Of a DNA stretch of 64,000 nucleotides, positions 42,423-50,026 are shown piece by piece. A program made the translations under genes and the position numbers. How positions within the stretch are numbered: position 1 is the first letter of the stretch; each line of letters starts with the position of its first letter. The notes beneath the pieces are model-generated. The model was not told where the DNA came from. It searched no databases and saw only the letters and a program-made list of their open reading frames with translations. Source of the stretch: DASXUL01 sp036504855 (lineage in GTDB: Bacteria; Armatimonadota; DTGP01; JAKQQT01); NCBI GenBank assembly GCA_036504855.1, contig DASXUL010000153.1, positions 1 through 64,000 of the forward strand. The letters run 5' to 3'.

Positions 42423-43850
42423 CTACACTGTGGGCCGGATATTCTGGTTGTGGCAGAACAGGTTGCCGGGATCGCGCCGGTTCTTGACCTCCACGAGGCG
42501 ATCGTAGTTGGGCCCGTAGGCCGAACGGATACGGTCTGGCTCGTCTTGTGTTAGGAAGTTAACGTACACAGCGCCCGAGGCGTATGGGGTTGCGGCCCGG
42601 AAGAGATCGCGCGCCCACCCGATACACTGATCGTCCTTGGCGGGATCGCTCCATCGCCCGTGCGTGTTCAGGACGAACTGCGCCTCGCGATGGCCATACG
42701 CCGTCGCGCCGGCGGGAACCCGGCTCACCGCGCCGCCAAGCTGGGCGAATGCGATTTCGGTCTGTGGGTCCGGGAGGCGCCTCGCGGCATCCACGAGCAC
42801 GCCGATCAGGCCGTCGCTCAGCTCCAGGAAATCGTGGGACTTCCAGTAGTTGCGCTGGCCCGGCGTCAGCAGCGGGTCGAGGATGGCCTGCCATGCGGTA
42901 AATGGGTGGGGTCCAATGACATCGGCGATGGGCTTGCCGAACTCCCGGAGCGGCCGCGCAACGCGATCGCCCTCCGCCAGATCGCGGCCGCAATAGCAGG
43001 CGGCCAACGCAAGGATCTCGCGCCCGTGCCACTCGTCGGGAAGGAATGGCAGAGGCGGCGCTTTACGCATCACGAACCAGCAGACGAACTCCTCCGGCGT
43101 GCTCTTGATGAAATCGCGGTAGAACCTGAGCACATCCGGCGCCGCGTCCAGGGGGTGCACGATGAGTCCGGAGAGCACCTCCGGACCAACTTCATGCAGT
43201 TGGAAGTTGAAGGAAGTAACCACCCCGAAGTTGCCCCCGCCGCCGCGGATCGCCCAGAAGAGGTCCGGGTTCTCCTTGTCGCTTGCCCCAACCTTCGCTC
43301 CGTCGGACGTCACCACGTCCGCGGAGAGCAAGTTGTCGATTGTGAGGCCATATCGACGGCTCAACCAGCCGAACCCGCCGCCCAGGGTCAGGCCCGCGAC
43401 GCCGGTGGTGGAGTTGATCCCCAGGGGCGTGGCCAGCCCGAACGCCTGCGCCTCCTTATCGAAGTCGCCGAGGGTTGCCCCCGCCTCCACGCGCGCCGTC
43501 CGGCGCTCCGGATCCACCTGAACCGACCGCATCGGCGACAGGTCGATCATCAGGCCGCCGTCGCATACGGCGCTGCCGGCGATGTTGTGTCCACCGCCGC
43601 GCACCGCAATGAGCAGATCATGGTCGCGCGCGAAACGGACGGCCTGCTCCACGTCCCCGTCGCCCTGGCACTGGGCGATCAGCGCGGGTCGACGGTCGAT
43701 CATAGCGTTCCAGACGGTCCGAGCCTGGTCGTATTCCGGAGATTGGGGTGTGAGGGTCCGTCCACGTAACGCACCGTTGAGGCGCTCGATCTCGTCGCGC
43801 CCGAGGGTGCTAAACCCGCCGGTGCGGGTCGCCAACTGTAACCCCGCCAT
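42423..43850 (-). CDS. FAD-linked oxidase of the berberine-bridge-enzyme type
   Basis: 475 residues in the PCMH-FAD fold. GGGHNIAGSAVCDGGLMIDL carries the histidine that normally binds FAD covalently; GVAGLTLGGGFGWLSRRYGLTIDNL is the second FAD-contact region and lacks the cysteine found in bicovalent members, so a single covalent link is expected. WAIRGGGGNFGVVTSF and the BBE tail YVNFLTQDEPDRIRSAYGPNYDRLVEVKNRRDPGNLFCHNQNI complete the family signature. Members oxidise sugars, alkaloid-type or other alcohol/amine substrates using oxygen or other acceptors. ATG at 43850 has GGAG upstream. No signal peptide is seen. Substrate unknown. Confidence 0.93.
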   Translation of the reverse strand: MAGLQLATRTGGFSTLGRDEIERLNGALRGRTLTPQSPEYDQARTVWNAMIDRRPALIAQCQGDGDVEQAVRFARDHDLLIAVRGGGHNIAGSAVCDGGLMIDLSPMRSVQVDPERRTARVEAGATLGDFDKEAQAFGLATPLGINSTTGVAGLTLGGGFGWLSRRYGLTIDNLLSADVVTSDGAKVGASDKENPDLFWAIRGGGGNFGVVTSFNFQLHEVGPEVLSGLIVHPLDAAPDVLRFYRDFIKSTPEEFVCWFVMRKAPPLPFLPDEWHGREILALAACYCGRDLAEGDRVARPLREFGKPIADVIGPHPFTAWQAILDPLLTPGQRNYWKSHDFLELSDGLIGVLVDAARRLPDPQTEIAFAQLGGAVSRVPAGATAYGHREAQFVLNTHGRWSDPAKDDQCIGWARDLFRAATPYASGAVYVNFLTQDEPDRIRSAYGPNYDRLVEVKNRRDPGNLFCHNQNIRPTV

Positions 43851-44132
43851 TCGAGTCTCCTCTGCACCGTGAGGGCGCAAGCAATAGGCGTGGCAGGCGT
43901 TGGTGCGCGTGAGTCTGGCGATTGCCGTTCGTTGGCGTCTGCCCGCCCGGCTACAGTGAACTCAGCATCGTTTTGGAATGAGTCGAATTCTAGCTGTCGC
44001 GGCGTCCGGAAAACCACCGAATCTCCGAGCGCTTGCCGGATGCGTTGGATGCCGCCGCCAACCAGATCGCCACCGGGCTGTGAACGGGGTGACGCTGGCG
44101 TTAGGGATGGGCGGGCGACCCTTCCGTGACGG
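43851..44132. other. Upstream region of the BBE-type oxidase
   Basis: About 280 bp of noncoding sequence before the hairpin at 44133. Frames on both strands are short and unrelated to known families. The oxidase promoter should lie here; nothing is clear enough to call. Confidence 0.5.
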
Positions 44133-44174
44133 CAGAACCCCGGCCTGGACGAACACGTCCAGGCCGGGGTTCTG
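44133..44174 (-). terminator. 19-bp perfect hairpin terminator of the Gfo/Idh/MocA gene
   Basis: A 19-bp stem at 44133-44151 (AGAACCCCGGCCTGGACG core) pairs perfectly with 44156-44174 around loop AACA. It lies about 120 bp downstream of the minus-strand Gfo/Idh/MocA gene. On the minus strand the stem is followed by GCCGTC, so there is no T-tract; the role as terminator is inferred from stem strength and position. Confidence 0.65.
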
Positions 44175-44296
44175 GTGTACCGCGGGACCCCCCAGGTTGC
44201 CGGAGCAGCGTTAGGCGGGCCTCAGCGGTTCCGCCGAGCGCACCAGCTACCCCCGGTTGGGCGCCTTAGTGGACGCCGCTCATCCGAGAGCGGCCC

Positions 44297-45514
44297 TCAA
44301 GAAAGCACGGAGGCTCCTTTGCCTTGCTGGATGGCCGGGATGTAGTCGGCCAGGTCCACTTCGCCTTTGACGAAGGTCCGGCCGTTCTCGGCAGACCAGT
44401 ATGCGGCCATCACGAGTTCGGTGACCATGGCGCCGTATCTGAGATCGAGCAATCCGCTGTGGCCCGCCTCGAACGCGGCCAGGGCGTCGCGCCATTCGCC
44501 GCAATACCCATACAGGTCGGGCTCATTCGGCTGGAGGATGAGGGCGCCGGAACTGGCCTGCGACTTCTCGAGAACGAGTTCGGCGTCGCCCACGCTGGCG
44601 GCTGCTCGATCGCCGATGAAGACGCCGACCGGCGACTTCAAGGTGTCGATGGTGTAGGAGTATCCGGGAGCGAACGCCTCCATCAGCAGGCGCAGTCCGG
44701 GCGCATCATACATCCACGAATCGGTTGCCTGAACGACGACGTTCTGTCCTGTCTCCGGGTTGCGGAAGGTGTAGTTGGCGACCGCGTAGTCTTCAGCGGG
44801 CGTCTGGTCGTAGTCTACGCCGCGCTCCTTCAAGATGCTCTTCCACGGCTCATTGCCCCATTTCAGCAGTTTCATGCTGGCGGTGCAACTCACGAACTCG
44901 AGGAAACTGGGCGCTTTGTCGCTTGGAGTGCACATATACATGCCCACCGCCGCGCTGTGGCAACCCATGTCACAGAAAACGCCGCCGCCCTGCTTGGTGG
45001 GATCCCAGAACCAGGGCTCGTGCGGGCCGCCGTGTTCCTCCGCGCTGCGGGCGAGGTGAACCGTCCCCATCGAGGACTCCACGGCCGCGAGTTGCGCCTT
45101 GGCGGACACCAGCCCCGGCATGAAGATCTGGTTCTCGAAATACGCCGTGGGAAGCCCCGCCTGGTCGGCCAGGCGCACCATCTCGTTGGCCTCGCGCATG
45201 TTGCGGGCCAGTGGTTTCTCACAGATTAGGCCCTTCAACTGAGCGCCATTCGCCACGGCCGCTGCAATGGCCTTCATCGTATCCAGGCGAGCGAAGTTCG
45301 GGATGAAGATGCCAACCACGTCACAGTGGTTGCAGAGATCGGCGATATCGCTGCATACGCGCGGGGATCCAAGGCCATCTTGAATCGCCGCCTCGGCGAA
45401 TTCCGGCGCGCACCGCAAAGCGTACACAGCGGTGATCTCCGCTCCGCGCACGGATGTCAGGGCACGACGGTGGAAGTTGGCGTTGAAGCCCGCCCCAATC
45501 ATTCCTACTCTCAT
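44297..45514 (-). CDS. Gfo/Idh/MocA-family NAD(P)-dependent oxidoreductase
   Basis: 405 residues. Rossmann start MRVGMIGAGFNANFHRRAL, then the family hallmark EKPLARNMREANEM, in which the Lys helps hydride chemistry. SHxx-like dehydrogenase residues are present in CDMGCHSAAVGMYM, a cysteine-rich variant of the usual substrate loop. Members oxidise inositols, glucose derivatives and other sugars, matching the polysaccharide theme of the region. ATG at 45514. It is transcribed alone, after the SGNH hydrolase gene on the same strand and separated by about 190 bp. Substrate cannot be assigned. Confidence 0.92.
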   Translation of the reverse strand: MRVGMIGAGFNANFHRRALTSVRGAEITAVYALRCAPEFAEAAIQDGLGSPRVCSDIADLCNHCDVVGIFIPNFARLDTMKAIAAAVANGAQLKGLICEKPLARNMREANEMVRLADQAGLPTAYFENQIFMPGLVSAKAQLAAVESSMGTVHLARSAEEHGGPHEPWFWDPTKQGGGVFCDMGCHSAAVGMYMCTPSDKAPSFLEFVSCTASMKLLKWGNEPWKSILKERGVDYDQTPAEDYAVANYTFRNPETGQNVVVQATDSWMYDAPGLRLLMEAFAPGYSYTIDTLKSPVGVFIGDRAAASVGDAELVLEKSQASSGALILQPNEPDLYGYCGEWRDALAAFEAGHSGLLDLRYGAMVTELVMAAYWSAENGRTFVKGEVDLADYIPAIQQGKGASVLS

Positions 45515-45702
45515 TGCTCACGTTCCTCCTTGCGACTCCCCACGGGAGCGACCATGCATCGGATATGCCGGCTAACGGGAAAACATCCGCTCTCAATGTA
45601 GAGCGTGTTTGTCTCTCCATGGTAGGGTAGCGGCTTTCCAGGGGCGCCGGCGGCGCGAAAGCAGCCAGCCGCGGCGGCCGGGAAGCTCACAACGCGGCGA
45701 CA

Positions 45703-46386
45703 CTACCGGGGCGTGATGGGAGATTCCACTAGCCGCTGGAAAAGCAGAGCGTGACCGGCGTTGTTCGGGTGGATGCCGTCGCCGGAATCGTATTGCGGCA
45801 GGAGCTTTCCGTCCGGCGCGCCGAGGCCTGTGGTGAAGTCGACCGCCGTGCGGCCAAACTGCTTCTTGACCCAGGCGGCAAGTTCCGCGAGATCGCTTCG
45901 GCCGCGATCGTCTAGGTTGCGGGGTTGGGGCGTGGCGATCCAAAAGGCGACCCGCGCCCGCCAGGCTTCCTCCGCGATGCTCAGCACGTTCTTCTCCACC
46001 TCGGCCGGCGGGAAATGCCCGGCGACGTCATTGGTCGACAGGCAGAAGAGGATGGCGTTGGGGTGAAGCGACAGCGCCTTCGTGATGTTGTGCTCCGGGT
46101 CCGGGTGGGCTCTGGGCGAGGGCGTTTTCCCGTCTGGAAGCATCTGGTAAGTGTTGTAGCCGCCCACCGCGAGGTTCACAACGCGGTACGATGGTTGCGC
46201 CTCGCCGAGATACGCCGTGTACCGGCTGGCGAAGGACTGCGACACGGGCTTGGCTCCCGCGCCGGCGGCGGACGAGGCGCCCAGGATGACAAGTAGCGAC
46301 CCATTATCCCCGGCCCGCGCGCCGCGAGGGAGCGCCAGCAAGACCAGGGACAAGAGGATGGCGACGGGGACGCGAGCTTTCTTCAA
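45703..46386 (-). CDS. Secreted SGNH/GDSL-family hydrolase
   Basis: 227 residues from a TTG at 46386, chosen because GGAGG lies six bases upstream and the product then begins with a good signal peptide (MKKARVPVAILLSLVLLALPRGARA); no in-frame ATG fits. Blocks of the SGNH fold: LLVILGASSAAGAGAK (nucleophile region G-A-S-S), VNLAVGGYNTY (Gly), FCLSTNDVAG (Asn) and SGDGIHPNNAGHALL (Asp/His). The nucleophile is in a GASSA rather than GDSL context. Such secreted enzymes are esterases acting on acylated sugars or other polymers. Substrate unknown. Confidence 0.88.
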   Translation of the reverse strand: MKKARVPVAILLSLVLLALPRGARAGDNGSLLVILGASSAAGAGAKPVSQSFASRYTAYLGEAQPSYRVVNLAVGGYNTYQMLPDGKTPSPRAHPDPEHNITKALSLHPNAILFCLSTNDVAGHFPPAEVEKNVLSIAEEAWRARVAFWIATPQPRNLDDRGRSDLAELAAWVKKQFGRTAVDFTTGLGAPDGKLLPQYDSGDGIHPNNAGHALLFQRLVESPITPR

Positions 46387-46549
46387 GAAGGGCCTCCAGG
46401 GAATGACTCTCCCGACCGGGCGGCCGGGACATCCTTGACGATGGCGGATCGGTCCGCAGAACGTCAACCGGGAGGGCCGCCGAGCAGAGGTCGCCGCCGG
46501 GGTGAGGACGCCCATGAGAGCGTTCCTTCTGAGGGCAAACGATGCAGAA

Positions 46550-46572
46550 AGGCCGCCCCGGAAGGGCGGCCT
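46550..46572 (-). terminator. Hairpin beyond the partial tRNA-Gly copy
   Basis: AGGCCGCCC (46550-46558) pairs perfectly with GGGCGGCCT (46564-46572) with a 5-base loop; the minus-strand 3' side has TTTC. It matches in position and partly in sequence the terminator beyond the intact tRNA-Gly at 47901, supporting a duplicated tRNA 3' end plus terminator. Confidence 0.7.
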
Positions 46573-46574
46573 GC

Positions 46575-46660
46575 GTCATCTGGAGCGGGAGACCGGATTC
46601 GAACCGGCGACAATTTGCTTGGGCAGCCAAGGCCTCTATATACAGTATACTGCGGTGCAC
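46575..46660 (-). pseudogene. Truncated tRNA-Gly copy (3' half)
   Basis: 46575-46623 matches 47929-47977 with one mismatch in 49 bp, covering CCA, acceptor 3' strand, T-arm, variable region and half of the anticodon arm of the intact tRNA-Gly. Beyond 46623 the sequence diverges: there is no partner for the acceptor 5' strand and the D-arm area is replaced by a 10-bp palindrome CAGTATACTG (46642-46651) and GGTGCA/TGCACC. It is therefore not a functional tRNA, but either an integration-type junction or a decayed duplicate. Confidence 0.75.
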
Positions 46661-46972
46661 TGCACCCAGACCCGACTTGGCGCCGCGACTGGTACCGGCG
46701 CATGGGGGATGCGACTGTCGGACGGGATGCTCAACGGTAGGTCAAAGATGGGTGCAGAAAGTGCCTACCCTTCAACGCGTCAGGGTCTACCAACAGATCG
46801 AGAGCAAACTGAATGCTCCTGTCATCGTAAGGGATCCACTTTTCGGGGGTATTCCCGGATCACGCTCCATCCGTCCCCCTGTCGTGCCGCTTTCCGGGAG
46901 AACGACAATTACGCGATGCTGTTGGCGAATTCACTACCGCTATTTTATGATCTCTGGAGCAGTGCGCGCCTG
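46661..46972. other. Noncoding part of the tRNA-bounded segment
   Basis: About 310 bp between the tRNA fragment and the unknown-function gene. Palindromic words cluster at the left edge; no open frame on either strand has family similarity or a good ribosome-binding site. A short plus-strand stretch around 46745-46830 reads VPTLQRVRVYQQIESKLNAP, but stays unassigned. Confidence 0.5.
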
Positions 46973-47791
46973 TCACGCCGATGGGGGCCACTCCTCGGTA
47001 CGGAACTCAGGCTCGTCCCTCTCCGCGGTACGGCGATCCGCGTCGATGTTCTCCGGCAGCATCAGGCAGAGGTCCATGTGAGCGTTCCACACTAGCTGGT
47101 CAGCGTGGCTCCGGTACCATTCCATTCCCGTGACAGCCTCCACGCCGGCGGTAAGGGCATCGTCCAGCAGGCGGAAATCAGCGGCATCCCAGGCATAGCA
47201 CTGGAAGTCCTGTCCATCGTGGCCGGTCACCACGGCCACCCGGCACAACCGCGTCACCGCCTCCAACCAGACCCTGTTCCTGGCGTTCTGGAGCTCCCAC
47301 CTCTCGCCTGGCACGTCGGCCGCCGTTGGTTCGCGCGGAGGATCGGCAGCCAAGTTGAGCAGCGCCGCCTCATCCACTGGATCCACCCCGACGTACAGGG
47401 CGATGTTGCCGCACCGGATCAGGTACTCGAAGTCGGTGGGCTCCAACCCGAGGAAGGGGCGGCGGGCGTGGGGGAACAGGAACGCGGGCGGCCGTCCGGC
47501 CGCCTCCTGCCAAAAGTCGCCATTGTACAGGTTCTGGCGCGTGGTGACGTACGGGTTCTCCGGAGTCGGCGGCCCGAACTCCTCCGCAGCAATGTTGGCG
47601 TCTCCCGCAAAGTTGCCGGTGTGGGCAGCAACGTTGTGTCCCGTGATAAGGGCATTGAGGAATACTATCCGAGGGTCCTGAGCGTCCGGCGCCTCTACCC
47701 CATTGTACAGTAAGGCGTTCAGGCCGAAGATGTTCCGTTCTGTCAGATCATCGGAGACATCGTCGTGAATACGTACGACCGATGGTCGCAT
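46973..47791 (-). CDS. Cytoplasmic protein of unknown function in the tRNA-bounded segment
   Basis: 272 residues, no signal peptide or TM segment, acidic overall. Notable local patterns: LITGHNVAAHTGNFAGD early, PYVTTRQNLYNGDFWQEAAGRPPAFLFPHAR in the middle, and AVVTGHDGQDFQCYAWDAADF near the end. I do not recognise the family. Codon usage is slightly less GC-biased than neighbours by eye. It lies between a truncated tRNA-Gly copy (left) and the intact tRNA-Gly (right), with no integrase. ATG at 47791 has GAAAGGAAA about ten bases upstream. It might be cargo of a small mobile segment; no function is inferred. Confidence 0.75.
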   Translation of the reverse strand: MRPSVVRIHDDVSDDLTERNIFGLNALLYNGVEAPDAQDPRIVFLNALITGHNVAAHTGNFAGDANIAAEEFGPPTPENPYVTTRQNLYNGDFWQEAAGRPPAFLFPHARRPFLGLEPTDFEYLIRCGNIALYVGVDPVDEAALLNLAADPPREPTAADVPGERWELQNARNRVWLEAVTRLCRVAVVTGHDGQDFQCYAWDAADFRLLDDALTAGVEAVTGMEWYRSHADQLVWNAHMDLCLMLPENIDADRRTAERDEPEFRTEEWPPSA

Positions 47792-47900
47792 AGGCCGTGT
47801 TTCCTTTCGGGTCGTGTTGGCTATGGCGGAGTTGCGTCAGGGTGTAAAATGGTGGCATTCCATGTGAGGAGGACCGCAATGTGCCTGCGAACCATGGAAA

Positions 47901-47928
47901 AAGGCCACCCCCTTGGGGGGGTGACCTT
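47901..47928 (-). terminator. Rho-independent terminator of tRNA-Gly
   Basis: On the minus strand AAGGTCACCCCC pairs with GGGGGTGGCCTT (one C/A mismatch) around CCAA, followed by TTTTTCC. It begins 7 bp beyond the 3' CCA of the tRNA and is the clearest intrinsic terminator in the window. Confidence 0.9.
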
Positions 47929-47934
47929 GTCATC

Positions 47935-48009
47935 TGGAGCGGGAGACCGGATTCGAACCGGCGACATTTTGCTTGGGAAGCAAACGCTCTACCACTGAAC
48001 TACTCCCGC
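47935..48009 (-). tRNA. tRNA-Gly (anticodon CCC)
   Basis: 75-nt cloverleaf with encoded CCA. Acceptor GCGGGAG pairs with CTCCCGC; D-arm AGTTCAGTGGTAGAGC; anticodon stem TTTGC/GCAAA with loop TTCCCAA, so anticodon CCC reading GGG; T-arm GCCGGTTCGAATCCGGT. Promoter at 48022-48050 and terminator at 47901-47928. Confidence 0.95.
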
Positions 48010-48021
48010 ATCTCGTTTCCC

Positions 48022-48050
48022 ATTATACCATCCGGCGCGCGGCGCGGCAA
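48022..48050 (-). promoter_or_regulatory. Promoter of tRNA-Gly
   Basis: On the minus strand TTGCCG (48050-48045), 17-bp spacer, then a perfect TATAAT (48027-48022), 12 bp before the tRNA 5' end. The spacing and position fit a strong stable-RNA promoter. Confidence 0.85.
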
Positions 48051-48075
48051 GCGGCCGCGCGCCGGGGATTTCGCC

Positions 48076-48789
48076 CTAGAGTTTGAACAGATCGTCCGAG
48101 AGGCCCGTGTTGATCCGGATGCCATCCATCTTCGTCAGCGCTCCCTGCTTCCCGTCCGGGGTCACCACCTCGATCTGCGTCGGCGCCCAAACGCCGTTCC
48201 GCCGAACAGGGTCCATGTAATGCAGGGTGACCTTCAGACTGCCGTCGCGGATCCGCTGCTCCTGCTTCAAAACGATCTTGCGCTCTGAGTCGATGTAGAG
48301 CCGGTACCAGGTCCGAGGGTCGCTCTCTTTGAACCTCGCGTCGTAGATCACCGCCGGCCGGCCGTCCACCTTCGCGGCGCCATAGTAGGTGGCGTTCACC
48401 AGGTCTACCCAGGCGGGCGTCATCAAACCCACCGTCAAGGCCGTCTGCCGCTGCCCGGGCGCGTGGGTGACGTCCCACCGCTTGTTCAGGAAGCCGGCCT
48501 TCACGGTTTTGGCGTTGCCATTGATCTTGTAAACCACATCCATCAGCCCCGCCTTGGAGATGAGGAGCAGCTTGTTCGGTTCCTTGTACCACAACTCACT
48601 CGCGGCCACGCGATAGCTCTGGGCAAACTCGGTGCTGATTGTCTTCAGCAGATCCATATCGCGCTTCACGATGTTGCTCTTCAGGGTGATGTCGCGCACG
48701 GGCGAAGCGTAATCCATCAACGGCTTCGCGGCCCGCGCTAGTACGGGGGTCAGAGCCAACGCCAACACTGTTACAGCCTTAAAACGCAT
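48076..48789 (-). CDS. Exported LolA-like lipoprotein-sorting-type protein
   Basis: 237 residues. Signal peptide MRFKAVTVLALALTPVLARA, then a mature part with the rhythm of the LolA/LppX half-barrel: LLKTISTEFAQSYRVAASELWYKEPNKLLLISKAG, YKINGNAKTVKAG, ARFKESDPRTWYRLYIDSERKIVLKQEQ and GVWAPTQIEVVTPDGK. Related proteins often carry outer-membrane lipoproteins or act on lipids, though many orphans exist. The ATG at 48789 was preferred over a TTG at 48816 that overlaps the mqnA stop because it gives the signal peptide. It is co-transcribed with mqnA. Role inferred from fold only. Confidence 0.72.
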   Translation of the reverse strand: MRFKAVTVLALALTPVLARAAKPLMDYASPVRDITLKSNIVKRDMDLLKTISTEFAQSYRVAASELWYKEPNKLLLISKAGLMDVVYKINGNAKTVKAGFLNKRWDVTHAPGQRQTALTVGLMTPAWVDLVNATYYGAAKVDGRPAVIYDARFKESDPRTWYRLYIDSERKIVLKQEQRIRDGSLKVTLHYMDPVRRNGVWAPTQIEVVTPDGKQGALTKMDGIRINTGLSDDLFKL

Positions 48790-48812
48790 CCCGTCAATAC
48801 CCTCCAGGTGTC

Positions 48813-49625
48813 TCAACCGGCCACCTCAAACGGCGGTAGGCCGGGCGGCAGTAGGCCCTCTTCCATGCATAGCCGCTGGAAGGCGGCCATGCCTTCCCAC
48901 TCGCGCGGACCGAAACGGTGCCGGATGCTCTGCGTTAGATAATCCCGGCACATCTCCGCGGGAAGTCCCAGCTTCGGCGCTTCCGCGTCCGCAATCTCGA
49001 TTTTGCGCGTCTCACCCCACTCGGCGGCCTCGCGCAGAAGGGCCGCCAGCGCGTCCACGGGGCCGTCTTTCGGCGCGGCCCATGCGGCATAGACGAATGG
49101 CAACCCCATTACGCTCCGCCATACCTCGCCCAGATCGATATCCTCACACACTTGGGGCAGTTCCCCTCGCTGCACGGCCGCCCAGGCCAGCAGGGCCGGG
49201 TCTCCGATGACCAGCGCCGCGTCCGCGGCCTCCAGCATAGCGGGGATGTTTGGAGGCATCGATACGATCTCGGGGTGCAGGCCGTACAGCCGGCCCAACA
49301 ACGCCTGGCACAGCGCCACAGACGTGCGCGACGAGGCATCCAGCGCGAGGCGGCGGATCTCCCGAGCCGGCGTCTTCGACATCAGGCGGATGCTGCGAAC
49401 CGGGCCGTCAGAGGTCACCGCGCCGGCGCGAAGCGCGCACAGCGAGGGATCGGAGATCGGGATAATGCTGCTCACCAGGGCGGCGTCCACCTCGCGCCGC
49501 TCCAGCATCCCCGCCAGCCGGCTGGGGACAGCATCGATGAGCTCCACGCCCGCCCGGCCCTCCAGTTGGGCCACCAGCGGTTTCACGTTCAGGTAGGGCA
49601 CTGTGCCCAGTTTCCATGTGTTCAT
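48813..49625 (-). CDS. mqnA: Chorismate dehydratase of the futalosine menaquinone pathway
   Basis: 270 residues. Start MNTWKLGTVPYLNVKPLVAQLEG and VDAALVSSIIPISDPSL are typical of MqnA, a periplasmic-binding-protein-like fold enzyme that dehydrates chorismate to 3-[(1-carboxyvinyl)oxy]benzoate, the first committed step of the futalosine route to menaquinone. SRTSVALCQALLGRLYGLHPEIVSM, VIGDPAL and GLPFVYAAWAAP are further family segments. It implies menaquinone respiration, consistent with the nuo genes. Other mqn genes are not in the window. ATG at 49625. Confidence 0.93.
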   Translation of the reverse strand: MNTWKLGTVPYLNVKPLVAQLEGRAGVELIDAVPSRLAGMLERREVDAALVSSIIPISDPSLCALRAGAVTSDGPVRSIRLMSKTPAREIRRLALDASSRTSVALCQALLGRLYGLHPEIVSMPPNIPAMLEAADAALVIGDPALLAWAAVQRGELPQVCEDIDLGEVWRSVMGLPFVYAAWAAPKDGPVDALAALLREAAEWGETRKIEIADAEAPKLGLPAEMCRDYLTQSIRHRFGPREWEGMAAFQRLCMEEGLLPPGLPPFEVAG

Positions 49626-49680
49626 AGTTGGGGGATGCGGGCATATCCGCGTCTTCTACAGTATAGCAATAGTGTGCTCC

Positions 49681-49709
49681 TTGCCATATGTGGACAAACT
49701 GTGTATGGT
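49681..49709 (+). promoter_or_regulatory. Candidate promoter of the AbrB-TolC-adaptor-RND operon
   Basis: TTGCCA (49681-49686), 17-bp spacer, TATGGT (49704-49709), 41 bp before the AbrB-type start codon. The region is A/T-rich for this window and contains repeated TGTG words and a CCATA/TATGG inverted repeat (49684-49708) that might be an operator for the AbrB-type protein encoded next. Confidence 0.65.
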
Positions 49710-49750
49710 ATGAAATGTGTGAATTACCCGCGGAGGCTGGAGGCCGAGGT

Positions 49751-49987
49751 ATGGTTGGCAAGACGGGCGAAGACTGTTTTTACGGATCGGTGACGGTTGG
49801 TGAGCGGGGTCAGGTTGTGATCCCGGCCGATGTGCGAAAGGCCGTGGGCATTGAGCCAGGAGACCGCCTGCTGGTCTTCCGCCCACCCATGCATGATCAC
49901 ATCGTAATGGCCAAAATCGACAGTGTCCATGAGGTGCTGGGCTTTTTTCAGAAGTTGATAGACGAGATCCACCAGGCGGACAGTTAA
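49751..49987 (+). CDS. AbrB/SpoVT-type transcription regulator
   Basis: 78 residues. The swapped-hairpin DNA-binding domain is clear: YGSVTVGERGQVVIPADVRKAVGIEPGDRLLVF (about 12-45), followed by a short C-terminal helix (VHEVLGFFQKLIDEIHQ) that probably supports oligomerisation. It is the first gene of the efflux operon and most likely controls it. ATG at 49751 follows GGAGGCCGAGGT; an earlier start adds a Cys/Trp-rich leader without family similarity. Similar AbrB-like genes head efflux operons in other bacteria, so autoregulation is plausible but unproved. Confidence 0.88.
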   Translation: MVGKTGEDCFYGSVTVGERGQVVIPADVRKAVGIEPGDRLLVFRPPMHDHIVMAKIDSVHEVLGFFQKLIDEIHQADS

Positions 49988-50026
49988 AGTTCCGCCGGCA
50001 CGCGCGAAAGAGGAGATGTATACACA

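Noticed and set aside
46581..46660. A second functional tRNA-Gly
   Set aside because: The acceptor 5' strand is missing and the D-arm is replaced by palindromes, so no cloverleaf forms; annotated as truncated copy.
46542..47081. Plus-strand frame with a GntR-like stretch (RVYQQIESKL)
   Set aside because: Only about ten residues look meaningful; the rest is unrelated and overlaps the opposite-strand gene of unknown function.
48790..48816. TTG at 48816 as start of the LolA-like gene
   Set aside because: It overlaps the mqnA stop, but adds nine residues before the signal peptide; the ATG at 48789 fits better, although coupling by the TTG is not excluded.
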